Below are positions 36,001-46,999 of a DNA stretch of 64,000 nucleotides, in pieces. Within the stretch, counting starts at the first letter, position 1; each line of letters begins with the position of its first letter. The DNA is taken from the NCBI GenBank assembly GCA_023653785.1, contig JAMKCH010022313.1, positions 1-64,000 of the forward strand, in the 5' to 3' direction. The position numbers were made by a program, and so were the translations under genes. The notes beneath the pieces are model-generated. The model had not been told where the DNA came from. It made no database searches and saw only the letters and a program-made list of their open reading frames with translations. The stretch is from Ophioderma brevispina (lineage: Eukaryota; Echinodermata; Ophiuroidea; Amphilepidida; Ophiodermatidae).

Positions 36001-36339
36001 AATGCAGTCAGTAAAGGTCAGTAACTCGTTCACGCTGTATGATAAAAAATATTTTTTTGTGGTTTTTAACTGGATTCATTTCCAAAAATCCCATCAAGAC
36101 TAACTTTAGTGTCATTGGGTGGTTATTCATCAAATATCCTAATATGGATGCCAATGGACGCCTAAACCTACGAAAAACAAAGAGACACATATCTCTAGAC
36201 TATTAGTGATCGGATTTTCGCCGCTTAATAAGTGCCATTTCCTACCATATTGGATACCCATCTTGGATGGCATCTTACATTATTCTACTCACATGTAAAC
36301 TGATCTGATTGATAGGAAATATTTATGTGTGTCAAATAA

Positions 36340-38012
36340 AAAAAAATCATTTACAGATTAGACGTTTCGTCTTCTCAGCCGGAAGACTTCATCAGTAATG
36401 CGATGATACAGCTACTACACCTCTTCTGGAGCTGTTGACATAGCTTCATTCCCAGAATGTGATGTTCTTTGTAGTAGCTGATCATATACATGACTTAGAG
36501 AATAAGTGCCAACCTCACGATTTAAGACTCTTTCTGATCCAAACAGCTTCCTTTATCCATCTTGTGTTTCTGTCACATTCTCTGTCTAGAATTCTTGCAC
36601 CGTCCCAGTTGATGGTGTGGTTTGAATCAGCGACGTGGTCTGTTATAGCCGACTTAAACATTGTGCTTGTAGACTGTTTCCGTATTGCTCTAGTGAACTT
36701 TTGCTTGGCTAATTTCTCAACCTCATCCTTATGCTCATTGTATCTGGTTTCAAAGAGTCTGCCAGTTTCAACAACATAAGACTTAGGAAAGTTTTTGCAG
36801 CTGATTTCGTAAACGCAATCACTAGTCTGCATGATGTCTCTTTTGTCCTTGGGATGTACTAAAATACTTTTTAAGTATATTGTACGGCTTCATGGCTTGA
36901 TGTTGTATTTTTTATACATCCTCTGTAGTCTCTCTGAAACACCCTGTACATAGGGGATGACCACCATGCCACTTGACTTTTCTCTGTTCTTGTCCATTCT
37001 ACTTTTTTCTTTGACTTCCCTCTGCTTTTTAACCTTTTCAATGGACCACTTGGGTAGCCACAATTGTTTAGAGCTTTGGTGATCCTTTCTTCTTCCTTGA
37101 TCTTATCCTTTTCTTCTTTAACAATGTTATCCTTACGTTCAAGCAAAGTCCTGACCACACCCAATTTCTGGTGGAGGGGATGTTGGGAAGTGAAGTTAAG
37201 ATATTGGTCGGGGTGGGTCTTTTTTATGATAAACTTCAAGTTTAACCGAGTCATCTTCCTTTCTTGATATAAGTGTATCAAGAAATGGTATCTTCCCTTC
37301 ATCTTCTTCCTCGTGGGTGAACTTGATACTTTCAGTAGGATCGGCTTAGTTGAGATGGTCCGTCAGCCTCTGTGTACTTCCTCTAGGGATTATTTCCAAA
37401 ATGTCGTCGACGTATCTTTTCCATAATTTTGGATGACAGTCGGCAGGTGCAGTAGCAATGGCATTCTGTTCGAGCCATTTCATAAAGATGTTGGCAATAA
37501 TGGCACTGCATGGACTCCCATGGCGGCTCCAACAATATGTTGTTTGTCAACACAAATTCCAACAGTTGCATGATGTCATCAATATTAAGTAAAGTTCTCT
37601 TTCTCATTGTGTTGTCACTTTCTAAGTATTCTCGTACAATTTCTAATGTCTTATGAATAGGAGTGTTGGTAAACAGTGATACCACATCATGGGAACCGAA
37701 AATGCCCACGTCTTCAATCTTGACAGATGTGAGGTCTTCGGCTAGCTGTTTTGAATTAGTGACATGATGTTTTGTTTTCCCTACCATAGAGGATAGTATC
37801 TCCGCTAGAGCGTTTGAAGTTTGATAAGCAATCGAACCCATGTAGTCCACGATATGTCTCACCGGATACCCTTGTTTGTGTATCTTCGTAGTACAATAGA
37901 TCCGTGGCATATTTTCAGCTGTAGGGTACAGTAGACAGGTAATATTGTGTGGATGTTGCCCCAAGTATATTGGTAGATAAATTTGGATTTGCACACAGAG
38001 ACCGAGTCGCAC
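36340..38012 (-). pseudogene. Penelope-like retroelement, RT plus GIY-YIG endonuclease
   Basis: Minus strand, in order. PRIYCTTKIHKQGYPVR (about 37900) is the P-K-I-H-K entry motif. SHDVVSLFTNTPI (about 37660) is RT motif A. SAIIANIFMKWLEQ lies in a shifted frame. LWKRYVDDILEIIP (about 37400) is catalytic motif C. KIPFLDTLISRK (about 37270) follows. DCVYEISCKNFPKSYVVETG (about 36770-36830) is the GIY-YIG region, then HVADSNHTINWD (about 36630). The 3' end carries a GAAGTCTTCCGGCTGAGAAG word typical of these elements. Penelope elements copy RNA into DNA at sites nicked by their GIY-YIG nuclease. Breaks include a stop after LTDHLN and several frameshifts, and the conserved Gly of Y-x-G-E-T-G is Val. 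It lies in the presumed intron of the transporter, same strand. The 5' part is missing. Confidence 0.9.
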
Positions 38013-38255
38013 ATATTCTTGTTATGATGTTGTCATATCAAGACAAACTTCGTGTGTTAATTGGTCACAGTGAATGTTCTAGAGAAACCCTGAGTGACTC
38101 TCCACCTTATATTTTGGGATGACATGACTCTTTAATTCACCGAAGTACACTTTGTTGTCTGTCTCGTCCTTCCCTTTCACCCTTGCCCAAAATGATTAGG
38201 AAAATATGACTTCTTGTGTACACAATTAGATAAAGCTGTAACATTTCTGTCTTAC

Positions 38256-38396
38256 TTGAAAGGATTAGTCCAAAAAGTAGAACGGTTACGCTGGTAGCAC
38301 ACGCACAGATTATAAGGCCAGTAGCTGAGACAAATCCACATAATATGACACAACCACGTACGCTTAATATTTGGATCAATGGGTCTGCTGCAAGAC
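38256..38396 (-). CDS. Exon encoding TM2-TM3 of an SLC16/MCT-like transporter
   Basis: A 141-base exon bounded by a consensus acceptor (TTTGATTTTACAG before 38396) and donor (TTTCAA-GTAAG at 38256). It reads LAADPLIQILSVRGCVILCG followed by FVSATGLIICACATSV and LLFGLIL, with no stop. The N-terminal part corresponds to the P-L-x-x-x-L-x-x-R-F-G-x-R-P loop and TM3 of monocarboxylate transporter-like proteins. The next block of the same family on this strand starts at 34816, about 3.4 kb away, with a Penelope element between. The first exon (the D-G-G-W-G-W-type TM1 segment) was not found in the window. As the only intact transporter piece, it could belong to a live gene or to the same decayed copy. 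Confidence 0.65.
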
Positions 38397-38467
38397 CTGT
38401 AAAATCAAAGACAAATAATCACACAATAAATATCACACAATTCCAAAACATACGTGGAGAATAGTCA

Positions 38468-38650
38468 ATATCCCTCCCTAAATGCCAGTGTTTGCCACTT
38501 TTCAAAAATCACGGAGCGGACCCCTGCCTTATGTTTACGGGAAAGTGTTCCTAGATCTAAAAACACAAATAGATCTACCTCCTTTTTGCGGTGGTCGTCA
38601 GGATGCTAGTCATTTTGCTCGACGTAAGGGATATAGTATACTGGGGAAAT
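38468..38650 (+). repeat. Dispersed repeat Y, intact copy
   Basis: The order CCTAAATGC, TTTGCCACTTTTCAAAA, ATCACGGA, GTTTACGGGAAAGTG, CTTTTTGCGGTGGTCGTCAG, GCTAGTCATTTT is continuous here. The same order is found split at 48690-48763 and 52222-52295 on either side of a LINE. Confidence 0.7.
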
Positions 38651-38959
38651 AAGTGAGGGTTGTGCTGTATTTACCACCTTATTCCTTGGCTAAGACCAGG
38701 AGTAGTAGCAAGGATTTATAATTAACCAAGACAAGACTCCCGATGCATGTATTACTTGTTCAAAATATTTTCTTATTTCTCAACACCTGCGTGTGCTGGC
38801 TAACTCCGCGTAGCGCTAATTGTGCTCTTAGAGGACGACCCTTGCCGTTGAATAGATTGCCCACTAAATGAACATGGGTTTAAAATCCTTAAAGGATACA
38901 CCTATATGCACTGATTATAGGTTATACACCACTAACCTGACTGCCATAAGGATACAAAA

Positions 38960-39360
38960 TCTTGGGTGGACTACTTTTGGGGAGTTTGGTTGGAAAGTTA
39001 GAGTTGGGGTTGGAGAGTTGCTTTAGGGGAGTTGAAATGGGGGTTGGGTGGGGATTTAAGGTGTGGAGGTGGGGGTAGAGTGGGGATTTGAAGGTAGAGT
39101 TGGGGTGGGGGAGTATAGGAGTGAGGGATTGGGCAGTTAGGGTGGGGTATTGAGAAAGGTGGAGTTCGGTAAGGGAGGGGAGTTGGGGTGTACGAGTAGT
39201 AGGGGAGTTGGATTGGGAGCTGGGTAGGGAAGTTGGGGTGGGGAGTTAAGGAGTGTGGGAGCTATGGTAGGGCGTTGTGAGGCTAGTTTTGGTGCTGGGA
39301 TAGTAGAGGCTTGAGTTGGAATGGAGAGTTGTGGTGAGGTAGGAGAGTTCGGGTTGAATC
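38960..39360 (+). repeat. G-rich GGGGAGTTGGGGTGG-type array
   Basis: About 400 bases of degenerate units built from GGAGTTGGGGTGGGG, nearly free of C on the plus strand. Dozens of GGG/GGGG runs at short spacing give strong potential for G-quadruplexes and R-loops. No gene is supported. Confidence 0.85.
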
Positions 39361-40857
39361 TGAGAAATTAATAATACCAGAGCCTCAGCATCATTGATGC
39401 TCTCGTTTTCTATGATTAAGAAGATTTCATGTTGGATGTGGTAGAAGAAAAGAAGTCAGTGCCTACACATGCTTCTTAATATGCATATTTGCAGATGACA
39501 GACATCCATTATCGATCATGGTTAATTATACTACCTCCCTTTTTATTTAGTATGAGGTATGCTGTGCATAAATTTCAACCAAAACCTTTAAAGAAATTAA
39601 ACTAAGTTGCAATAGTTCTGATAAGCAGACAATGGTTAATAAGGGTTTATCTTTCTGTACTCAAGGTGGATAAGAATGACTAAAATTTTTACCAGGGGTG
39701 ACTTTTTGCTCGCGCCCAGAAAGGGCGCGAGCTATAAGAGATTACTTCCAGAGAGACACCTGCGATTTTCCAATGTTGCGAACGAGGCTGAGATAAAAAC
39801 ATATTTGAGTTGTTTTCATATACATAAATTTGTGACATACTGCTCGATATATAAACAATAACAATCGATAATATGACCAATAATTATGAATAAGATTTCA
39901 ATGCGACTTATTTTTTTGGATAAAGATAGCATAATTAATGGCTGAAAACATTTCGTTATGAACGAGGATTAGAAAATCACTTGGTGGCGCTATACCTCAA
40001 AATCGTCTATGGGCTCAGAAGATGGCGGCCAAGACTCTTTTAATATAGCAACTCACCAAAACGAATCAAACAGTAATACAGCCATAATATAAAGCACACA
40101 CCGATTTAGGCGCTTTGATGTGTTCGGTCAAAAGCCCCATCCGGTATTCATACATAAAAAAATCAGAAATAACTAGTGCTTGGCAAACTCAATGTATTTT
40201 GTCAATTTATCGTGGTGTTGGGTATGCCTCACTAGAAATAAGTCAAATAACCCTTACGGTGGGGTTGATTCTTCAGCTCCAACATCATGTTGTCTTATAA
40301 CCATGTTGTCTTATAACTTCTCTGCTTATAACATATCAAAAAATCAGCATTTTTCGTCAAGATTTCCTCTAAAATTCAATTGGGATTTCTTGGCCGCCAC
40401 CGCGCGCCACGCCGCCTGTAAAAGGATTTTATCAGAAATACCAGCCTGGGAACAACAGTTTCAACCAGCTGGTTTATTGTACACCAAGCCCGTGCGCGAG
40501 TTCACATTGGTGTGTTAACGACAAGTGGCTTATGTCTTGCTTTTATAGAATTTGGATAGAAGCATTCTTAAAGTGTGCAAAAGCTGAATGATAATGGAAG
40601 TTTGATGAGAGGATTAGAGATGTAAAAAATAGAAAAGGTTAAAGATCACAAAAGGTTATTAAAGGACGGAGTTTTATTATCAACAGAAAGGGATATTTAT
40701 TACAGCATTTGATTTTCTCTTGAACAATAGCACCAATGCTTTAGTGGCTCACAGAGCAATCGCATAAACTGCTGAATCCCTGATGTTTCACATGACTAAT
40801 TCTTTAAGTAACATCTATATCTGTGGAAGCTGCAATTCCCACGTATCAATGATAACC
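39361..40857. other. No recognised gene; small perfect palindrome
   Basis: GCTCGCGCCC (39708-39717) and GGGCGCGAGC (39723-39732) form a perfect 10-bp GC-rich hairpin with loop AGAAA, in AT-rich surroundings. No T-tract follows as in a bacterial terminator. The plus-strand open frame 40180-40518 has no recognised domain. Confidence 0.5.
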
Positions 40858-41714
40858 TTAAAGTGACAGGAGGAGATTTTTTGAGGATACAAATTTCTCT
40901 AAATTTTCACTGGATTGGTCGTAGACCACCTACCGAGAACGTTTCGAAGGTTTATTGAACAAACAAGTACAAAAGAAAACCGCAAACCTTGTTTTGAACT
41001 TGCCTGTTATCGCAGTCGTCCCCATAGAAAACCATGCTTTGACTTTCTGTCGTGCACGACAGAAAGTACTAAATCATCATCTTATTACATAAAGACGGTG
41101 TATTCGGCTAATTCACTTCAGATGTGATCTAATACATTGGTAAGCATTCCAAATATGCAAAAAAAACCGGGGTTCGACAAAAATGGGGGGCGCTTCTTTC
41201 TGGAAATCTCCTCATGTCTCTTTAATGACTATTACCCTGTTTCTGAACACCTCGAACCCCACTCTGCATAGTATTCTGAGCAAGCATTGACCTCAAACGA
41301 TCCATACCTGACTGCAAATGACTCAAAGATGAACTCAAAGACTAGACTACGGTATCTCTTATCTTTAAAGAGACACGATGACATTTCCAGAAAGAAGCGC
41401 CCCAATGTTTTCGGAATCCGGGTTTTTGCATATTTGGAATGCTAAAGTGAATAAGCCGAACATGGCCGTCGTTATGAAATAAGATCATTAACATGATGAT
41501 TTTGCATTAGGATAGGATTTGCGATAGGAAACAAAGCAATATGGACGATTACGAAGCATGCAAGATCCAAACTCGTTCTTGGTTTTCCCTCTTTTACTGT
41601 TTGTGCAATAAACCTTCGAAACCGTTCTCGGTAGGTGTTCTACAACCGATCCCGCGCGCAAATTAAAGAAATTTGTATCCCAAAAATCTCCGTCCTTTCC
41701 TCCTGTCACTTTAA
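40858..41714. mobile_element. Foldback element (family 3), arms of about 365 bp
   Basis: Begins TTAAAGTGACAGGAGG and ends inverted CCTCCTGTCACTTTAA, both edges at TTAA. The left arm (40858-41226) and right arm (41350-41714) pair over GGATACAAATTTCT, CCTACCGAGAACG, TCGAAGGTTTATTG, CAAACAAGTA, CATTCCAAATATGCAAAAA, GGGGCGCTTCTTTCTGGAAA and TCTCTTTAA. The spacer (about 125 bp) is unique. A one-armed copy lies at 18470-19405. The length and absence of a transposase make it non-autonomous. Confidence 0.88.
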
Positions 41715-42439
41715 AAACGACCCCTAGATGAGCTTTGCCCCTTAAAACGTACGTTCCTTTTGTGATACACACCAGTGCAGAAACACTATCGTAAGTGCAC
41801 TATGTTAAAATATCACCTTGCACTCAACCAAACTGCGATGGAACAATGTAAGAGCTCCCACACAGCAGCAGACGACAACACCCCACTGAGCTATTGTTAT
41901 GACTGTCATTGTTCAAATAGAGTCTCTTCCTTCTTCTCTTCAATAGACCTTATGAGGCGTAGACCTCTGACAATGGATATCATGTTTAAAATAAGGTTTT
42001 AAAAGACAAAAATATGTGACGGGTAGAATTTTTTCTGCTCTCAAATTGCGAAGGAAGTTCTATATCTGATGTCTCTCATTAAATGTTTTTTTTTATGAAA
42101 TGATCTAGCGTACACTATTAAAATGGAGTTTTAAGTGTTGGGTGTGTAATGCGAAATGTGCAATTTCATCAGACAAGAATAACATCATTGCACATTGCAG
42201 GTTTTAAAAAATGGCCTTAAAAGCATTTCTTTGATTTTATAGTCTCTGCAATCCTGAGCTGGGAAATGGGAGTTTGTTAAAAACGTTGCTGGGTAATAGA
42301 GAAGGAGGGTGAGTAACGAATAGGAGATTTATAAGTAAGAAAATGATCAACAAGCCACGTAAGTTAAACTACGGTGATCAGGGTGAAAGCAAAAAATTGG
42401 ACTTTATTTAAGGACGAAAATTTAGGTAACATCTATTAT

Positions 42440-44520
42440 TTGAAATGAACAGGAAGGTGGTAACCTACATTATATATTCAAAGCTTCTAACTTGGGGGTA
42501 TTCCTCTATAAACACATTTTAGTGCGCCCAATTGGGCGTTTTTTTTTTTCTATTATTTCTTTATTTGGAAAATGACAGTAAGATACTTTACACGGTTACA
42601 TCAAATTAAAGCTTTACTTGAGATGCATTTTTTCATATTTTGTTCGCGCCCCAATTGGGTGCCTTTTCCCTATTTTCTTTATTTGAATGACAGGAGTGTA
42701 ACCTACGTTAAATTAAATAGCTTAGATCTTGGGGATTCATTTTTAAAAACACATTTTGGCGCCCAATTGGGCGTTTTTTTTTTCTATTTTCTTTATTTGA
42801 AATGACTGGAGATTCACGTACATCAAATTAAAGCTCGTACCAACCAGGCCTCCTGCATTTACTCAGCAAATTGTTGACACCTCAGGGCACCGTCATTGGA
42901 CGATTGCGTCCAAACCTATTTGCTAATTTGGCTATCGCTGTGAATCGCCTAGCTCTTATGCAAAGCATAGTCATTATGCGTAGCATAGAGCTGGTTGCTG
43001 GGGTGCCCACACCATTAGGGCCGTTGTTTTATGGTTCCCTCAGCCTGGCCGAATGCAATTTTAATATTCCCAACCGCGTAAGCCCAAACGAATGTGATGA
43101 TGATGAACGTGAAAATCTGATTATGGGAACCGGCAGACAGCCACAGTCAATTCCCATTGATTGTTGTTCCCCGTGGCGTACCTTGTGATTGCGGCATTTT
43201 TTCACATTTTTTTGCTGGCGCCCAATTGTGGCGCCTTTTTATTTCTTTCTTTTCTTTTTTCTTTATTTGAAATGACAGGAAGGTGTAAACCTATGTATAA
43301 CTTAAGCTTATAACTTGGGGATTCATTTGACACATTTTGCTGCCCAACATTGGGCGTTTTTCTATTTTCCTTTATTGAATGACAGGAGGTGTAACCTACG
43401 TTAAATTAAAGCTATAACTTGGGGATTCCGTGTTAACACATTTTGCGCACTATTTTTTAATATTATTAATTTTTTTCTATATTATTTATTTGAAAATGAC
43501 AGAGAGTTTTACGTGCATCAAATTAAAAGCTTTTAACTTTAGGATGCGTTTTACATATTTTTCGCCCAAGTCGGCTAAAAAGTGCAAGCCTTAGACAAGA
43601 TTCTACCTGGGTCCTTTCTTTCTATTTCTTCAAACGGAGCTACAATCGCCACGATATCCACATTGAAACAGATGAAATTGATGTTCAACAATTGCATAAC
43701 TTGATTTATCCTTGCATTTCCTTTTATTTTGAATTGACAGGAGAGTTTTATAGTACTCAATTAAAAGCTCGTATAACTATAACTTTAGGATTGTGGGGCT
43801 TTTTTTTTACAATATTTTTTGGGCTGGAACCAATTTGGGCCTTTTTTTATTTTCCATTTCTTCTGTATTTTGATGAAATGACAGGAAGGTGTAACCTAAC
43901 GTTAAATTAAAGGCTTATATAAAAAACTTTTTAAATATAAACTCTTTTTTCTCATTTTTCCTTTATGTTAAATGACAAGGAGAGTTTACGTACATTAATT
44001 AAATTAAAGCTCGTAAACTAGGGATTGGCAGTTTTTTATTTTTATTTTTTTTATTTAAATACAACACTATTATTTTTTTTCCACATTATTTTGGTTGCGG
44101 GCCCCAGTTTTAACGAAACATTTTTGCTTGGTGTTGTGTTGGTTGTTTGCGTTTTTGATGTTTGTTTGGGTTAAAAGAGAACCGTTTTTTTTTTTTACAG
44201 CGGTACACATTTTTTTCTCGGCTGCCGCTTATTTTCTCGACCCTTATTTATTAAGGTTTTCGTTTGTTACCAATTACTTTTCCTTTAATGTTCTTTCTTT
44301 ATTTGAAATGACAGGAAGGGGTAACCTATGTTACATTAAGCTTAACTTTTTTTTTCTTTTTTAACACTTTTTTTTTTTTTCTATTTTCCTTATTCTTGAA
44401 ATGACGAGAGTTTTACGGTAACAATAAATTAAAGCTTTTAACTTAAGATCATGTTTTAGCATATTTTGCGCCCAATTAGCGCCTTTTCTATTTTCTTTAT
44501 TTGAAATGACAGGAAGGTGT
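42440..44520 (+). repeat. Alternating two-type satellite, period about 115 bp
   Basis: Thirteen recognisable units start at GACAGG-like words near 42446, 42573, 42689, 42804, 43274, 43381, 43498, 43736, 43880, 43974, 44310, 44403 and 44508. Type A reads GACAGGAAGGTGTAACCTAC, then CTTGGGGATTC. Type B reads GACAGAGAGTTTTACGTAC, then CTTTAGGATGC. They mostly alternate, giving a dimer of about 230 bp. Many units carry the palindrome CGCCCAATTGGGCG, then T-rich text and TTCTTTATTTGAAAT. The larger gaps are near whole multiples of the period (470, 238 and 336 bases). Confidence 0.85.
42830..43195 (+). other. Non-repetitive insert within the satellite
   Basis: About 360 bases between units are not satellite and are less AT-rich. 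They contain a plus-strand open frame of 105 codons (42871-43188) with a hydrophobic start and an Asp/Glu-rich end. No domain was recognised, there is no splice context, and other frames contain stops. It could be a captured genomic scrap or old element sequence. Confidence 0.3.
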
Positions 44521-45185
44521 AACCTACCGTCGGCTCAAAGGTCACATACCAGGTCAAGTCCACGGAGATCAAGTTGTAAACAAGGTGAATGGTTCGAATG
44601 CAATCTTATACTCATGTATCACTATCTCCTTAATCAGTTATATCTTTTTATACATGTTTCTGTAATTAAAAGTGCACTCAAAACTAGAAAACCCTCTACT
44701 CCTCTTAAATGCTGTTATTAATGTCGTTCTTATTTCTTTCTTGTAAATGATGCCTGGCGAACCCGACACAGTTTTTTTTTAAATACTTGTTTGTGGTACG
44801 GTTTCAGGTATAAAAGGAACCCTTTAGACAAAAAGTTATTATAAAATCCGAAGTCATTTCCGTGTTTTCAATAGGTGGAGCAGGGGCGGGTTGCCTCTGA
44901 TGTAGGTGTAATCCACATGTCTCGCGGGGACGTTTGGCGGCTGGCCTGTGATGTAAGCCATAGATAGCTTCAAATAGTTTAAGGTCAAAAACATTGACTC
45001 TTTAAATGGTAAAATGATATCCGATATTCTTTTATATGACATCAAAGTTTCGAGCTGTGCAAATTGTGTGGCAGCACATAAGGCAATAGGTTAACATGGC
45101 CAGACCTGTCTTTCAGAACACTAAAGAGCGTGCAGAGAAAAAAAAATAAACCACCTACAGAAACCAGTGCCTATCTCTGCACTTT

Positions 45186-45526
45186 TGCACAGCAACCGAC
45201 AACATCCCGCTGGTTATTGTTATGACTGCCATTGTCAAATGATTCTCTTCAACAACTTTAGTAGTCGTCTGTTAAAATTTGGTATCATCCCGGTTTGTAA
45301 ATATAAAGATATGAAACAAAACTACGTGACCGGTTAAAGTTTTCTGTTGTACGGTTTCAGGTGGTATACAAAGTAGCCATTTTGGACAAAAAAAATCCTA
45401 CAACACGGTTCTTTCTTCGATTTTTCTTGGATTCGAACTAAATGCCGTGTTTTCAAATGGCAGTAGTCGGCGTGAACTGATGCTGGTGTAATCCATACAC
45501 AGCGGGATGTTGTTGGCTGCTGTGGC
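45186..45526. mobile_element. Short TIR element related to 41859-44950, no array
   Basis: GCACAGCAACCGACAACATC at the left faces inverted GATGTTGTTGGCTGCTGTGG at the right. A second inner pair is TTATGACTGCCATTGTCAAAT / TTTCAAATGGCAGTAGTCGG. The middle reads GTGACCGGTTAAAG then TACGGTTTCAGG without the satellite. Confidence 0.8.
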
Positions 45527-46550
45527 ATGTTTCAATGATCTGGAAAGCAAACAAAAGTAAATTCCACAAAATTTTTCTTCCATGAAAAGGACCCTATAGT
45601 TACAGAGTAAACCTCAAAATCAAACCCCTGAACAGGCAAAATAAGTTTTTCTTCGGATCTATAGTAGATATATATATAGTAGAACAGCAAAATACTATAG
45701 TAATATTAAGTTTCATGAGATGTATTATGTATCCGTGGTCAGTTTTGACTAAAGAAATATTTAACTTCCCAGGGCAATAGTATAGTAATGAGTATACTTT
45801 GTAATCTTTACATTTTGCCCATAACTGAAAATCCAAAGCAAATTTCATAAGAACTAAAAAAATTATTTTTTTGTTATAATACGGGCTCCTTAGACAACGG
45901 AATATAGCGTGAAACTAATATTGCGCCTGCCCTATTCTTCACTGTTGTAGGCGGACGGTGAGTCCGGAGGACTATATCTCTTGCCACGCCGGGCTTTTAT
46001 TTGTGCCTCTTGGAAAGTTTCAGAAGGAAAAAAATAGGCGGTTAAGTTGTTAGTGATTTTATGGGAAATAGTATCGTTTTACAGAAAGAAATGCACTCCA
46101 AAAATAAGAAAAAAAGTAATGATGACTGAATGACGACTACAGGTACCCAGAAAGGGATTTCATGAGAGAAAGGTAACAAAGTTAAACAAATTGATCGGAC
46201 TGTATTTGCAATGCAATGTTATCTTATTAGATATATTTATTCCATCGACTAAAACATTGACTTCTATAGAACTGGATGGTAAATTGCTATCTCAATATGC
46301 AGACTACCGTGGCATAACTTGTGGGGGGGGGGGGGTGGGGGGGAAAGAGTCCCATTCAAAATCGTACTCCTCCTGCCCACACCCAAATGAGAAAATAATA
46401 AATTGATAATGAATAGTCCGGATGCCAACCAGTTTACTTACTATAGTTACTATAGTTAGTTTTTTTGTGGATTTGGCTTCCTTAGACCACCCATTAAAAG
46501 AAATCAACTGCTGACAGTCCATCAGCATTGAGCAATTTTAGATATTCGTA
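45527..46550. other. No recognised gene; G-run at 46321
   Basis: AT-rich DNA with a short (TA)n at 45668 and a G-run (13 G, T, 7 G) at 46322. No coding homology. Confidence 0.4.
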
Positions 46551-46552
46551 AA

Positions 46553-46990
46553 AAACAAAATGGCCGCCAAAATGCAATATTTTAGCGAAATATTACCAAG
46601 AAGGTTGTGTTTTTCTTAGTAAAGCAGAGGAAAACATTATCTTATGGTATCAATTGGATCATAAAAGACACAAGCAATGTTTAAAGATTTCAAGATGGCA
46701 GTTAAATATCAAGATTTTGACCAAAAACAAAATGGCCGCCAAAATACCGCATTTTTGTGAAATATCACCAACAAGGTTTGTTATGACATAGTATAAGCCT
46801 AACAAATGTTAGCATGTTATGGATGGCACTTAACAAGGAACAAGCCATGTCTGTGCGTTATATTTTATTCACAGAATATATATTTCAAGATGGCGACCAA
46901 AAACATGGTTGCCAAAGCACCAAATCATCACATTGTAAATTTAACAGATTTCTTTTTCTCAGTGATGGCTTAACAAATAATTACTTCGAA
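46553..46990 (+). repeat. Tandem repeats of about 170 bp around AAAATGGCCGCCAAAAT
   Basis: AAAACAAAATGGCCGCCAAA occurs at about 46553 and 46725. A diverged GATGGCGACCAAAAACATGG lies at about 46890, each followed by similar GAAATAT(T/C)ACCAA and AAG(G/C)A text. The same words occur at 35570-36000. Confidence 0.65.
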
Positions 46991-46999
46991 GTTTAGCAA

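Larger units (their letters stand above)
41859..44950. mobile_element. TIR element carrying a satellite array in its middle
   Basis: The left part (41859-42040: CACAGCAGCAGACGACAACA, TTGTTATGACTGTCATTG, GTGACGGGTAGA) and right part (44788-44950: TACGGTTTCAGG, CGTGTTTTCAATAGG, GTGTAATCCACATG, GGCGGCTGGCCTGTG) match in order the two halves of the 341-bp element at 45186-45526. Between the halves lies about 2.75 kb holding the repeat array at 42440-44520. Either the array grew inside the element, or the short element is an internal-deletion derivative. No transposase. Confidence 0.7.

Noticed and set aside
39708..39732. Rho-independent terminator
   Set aside because: The hairpin fits, but no T-tract follows directly and the DNA is eukaryotic.
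42871..43188. Open frame of 105 codons inside the satellite
   Set aside because: No recognised domain. The unusual context alone does not support coding.
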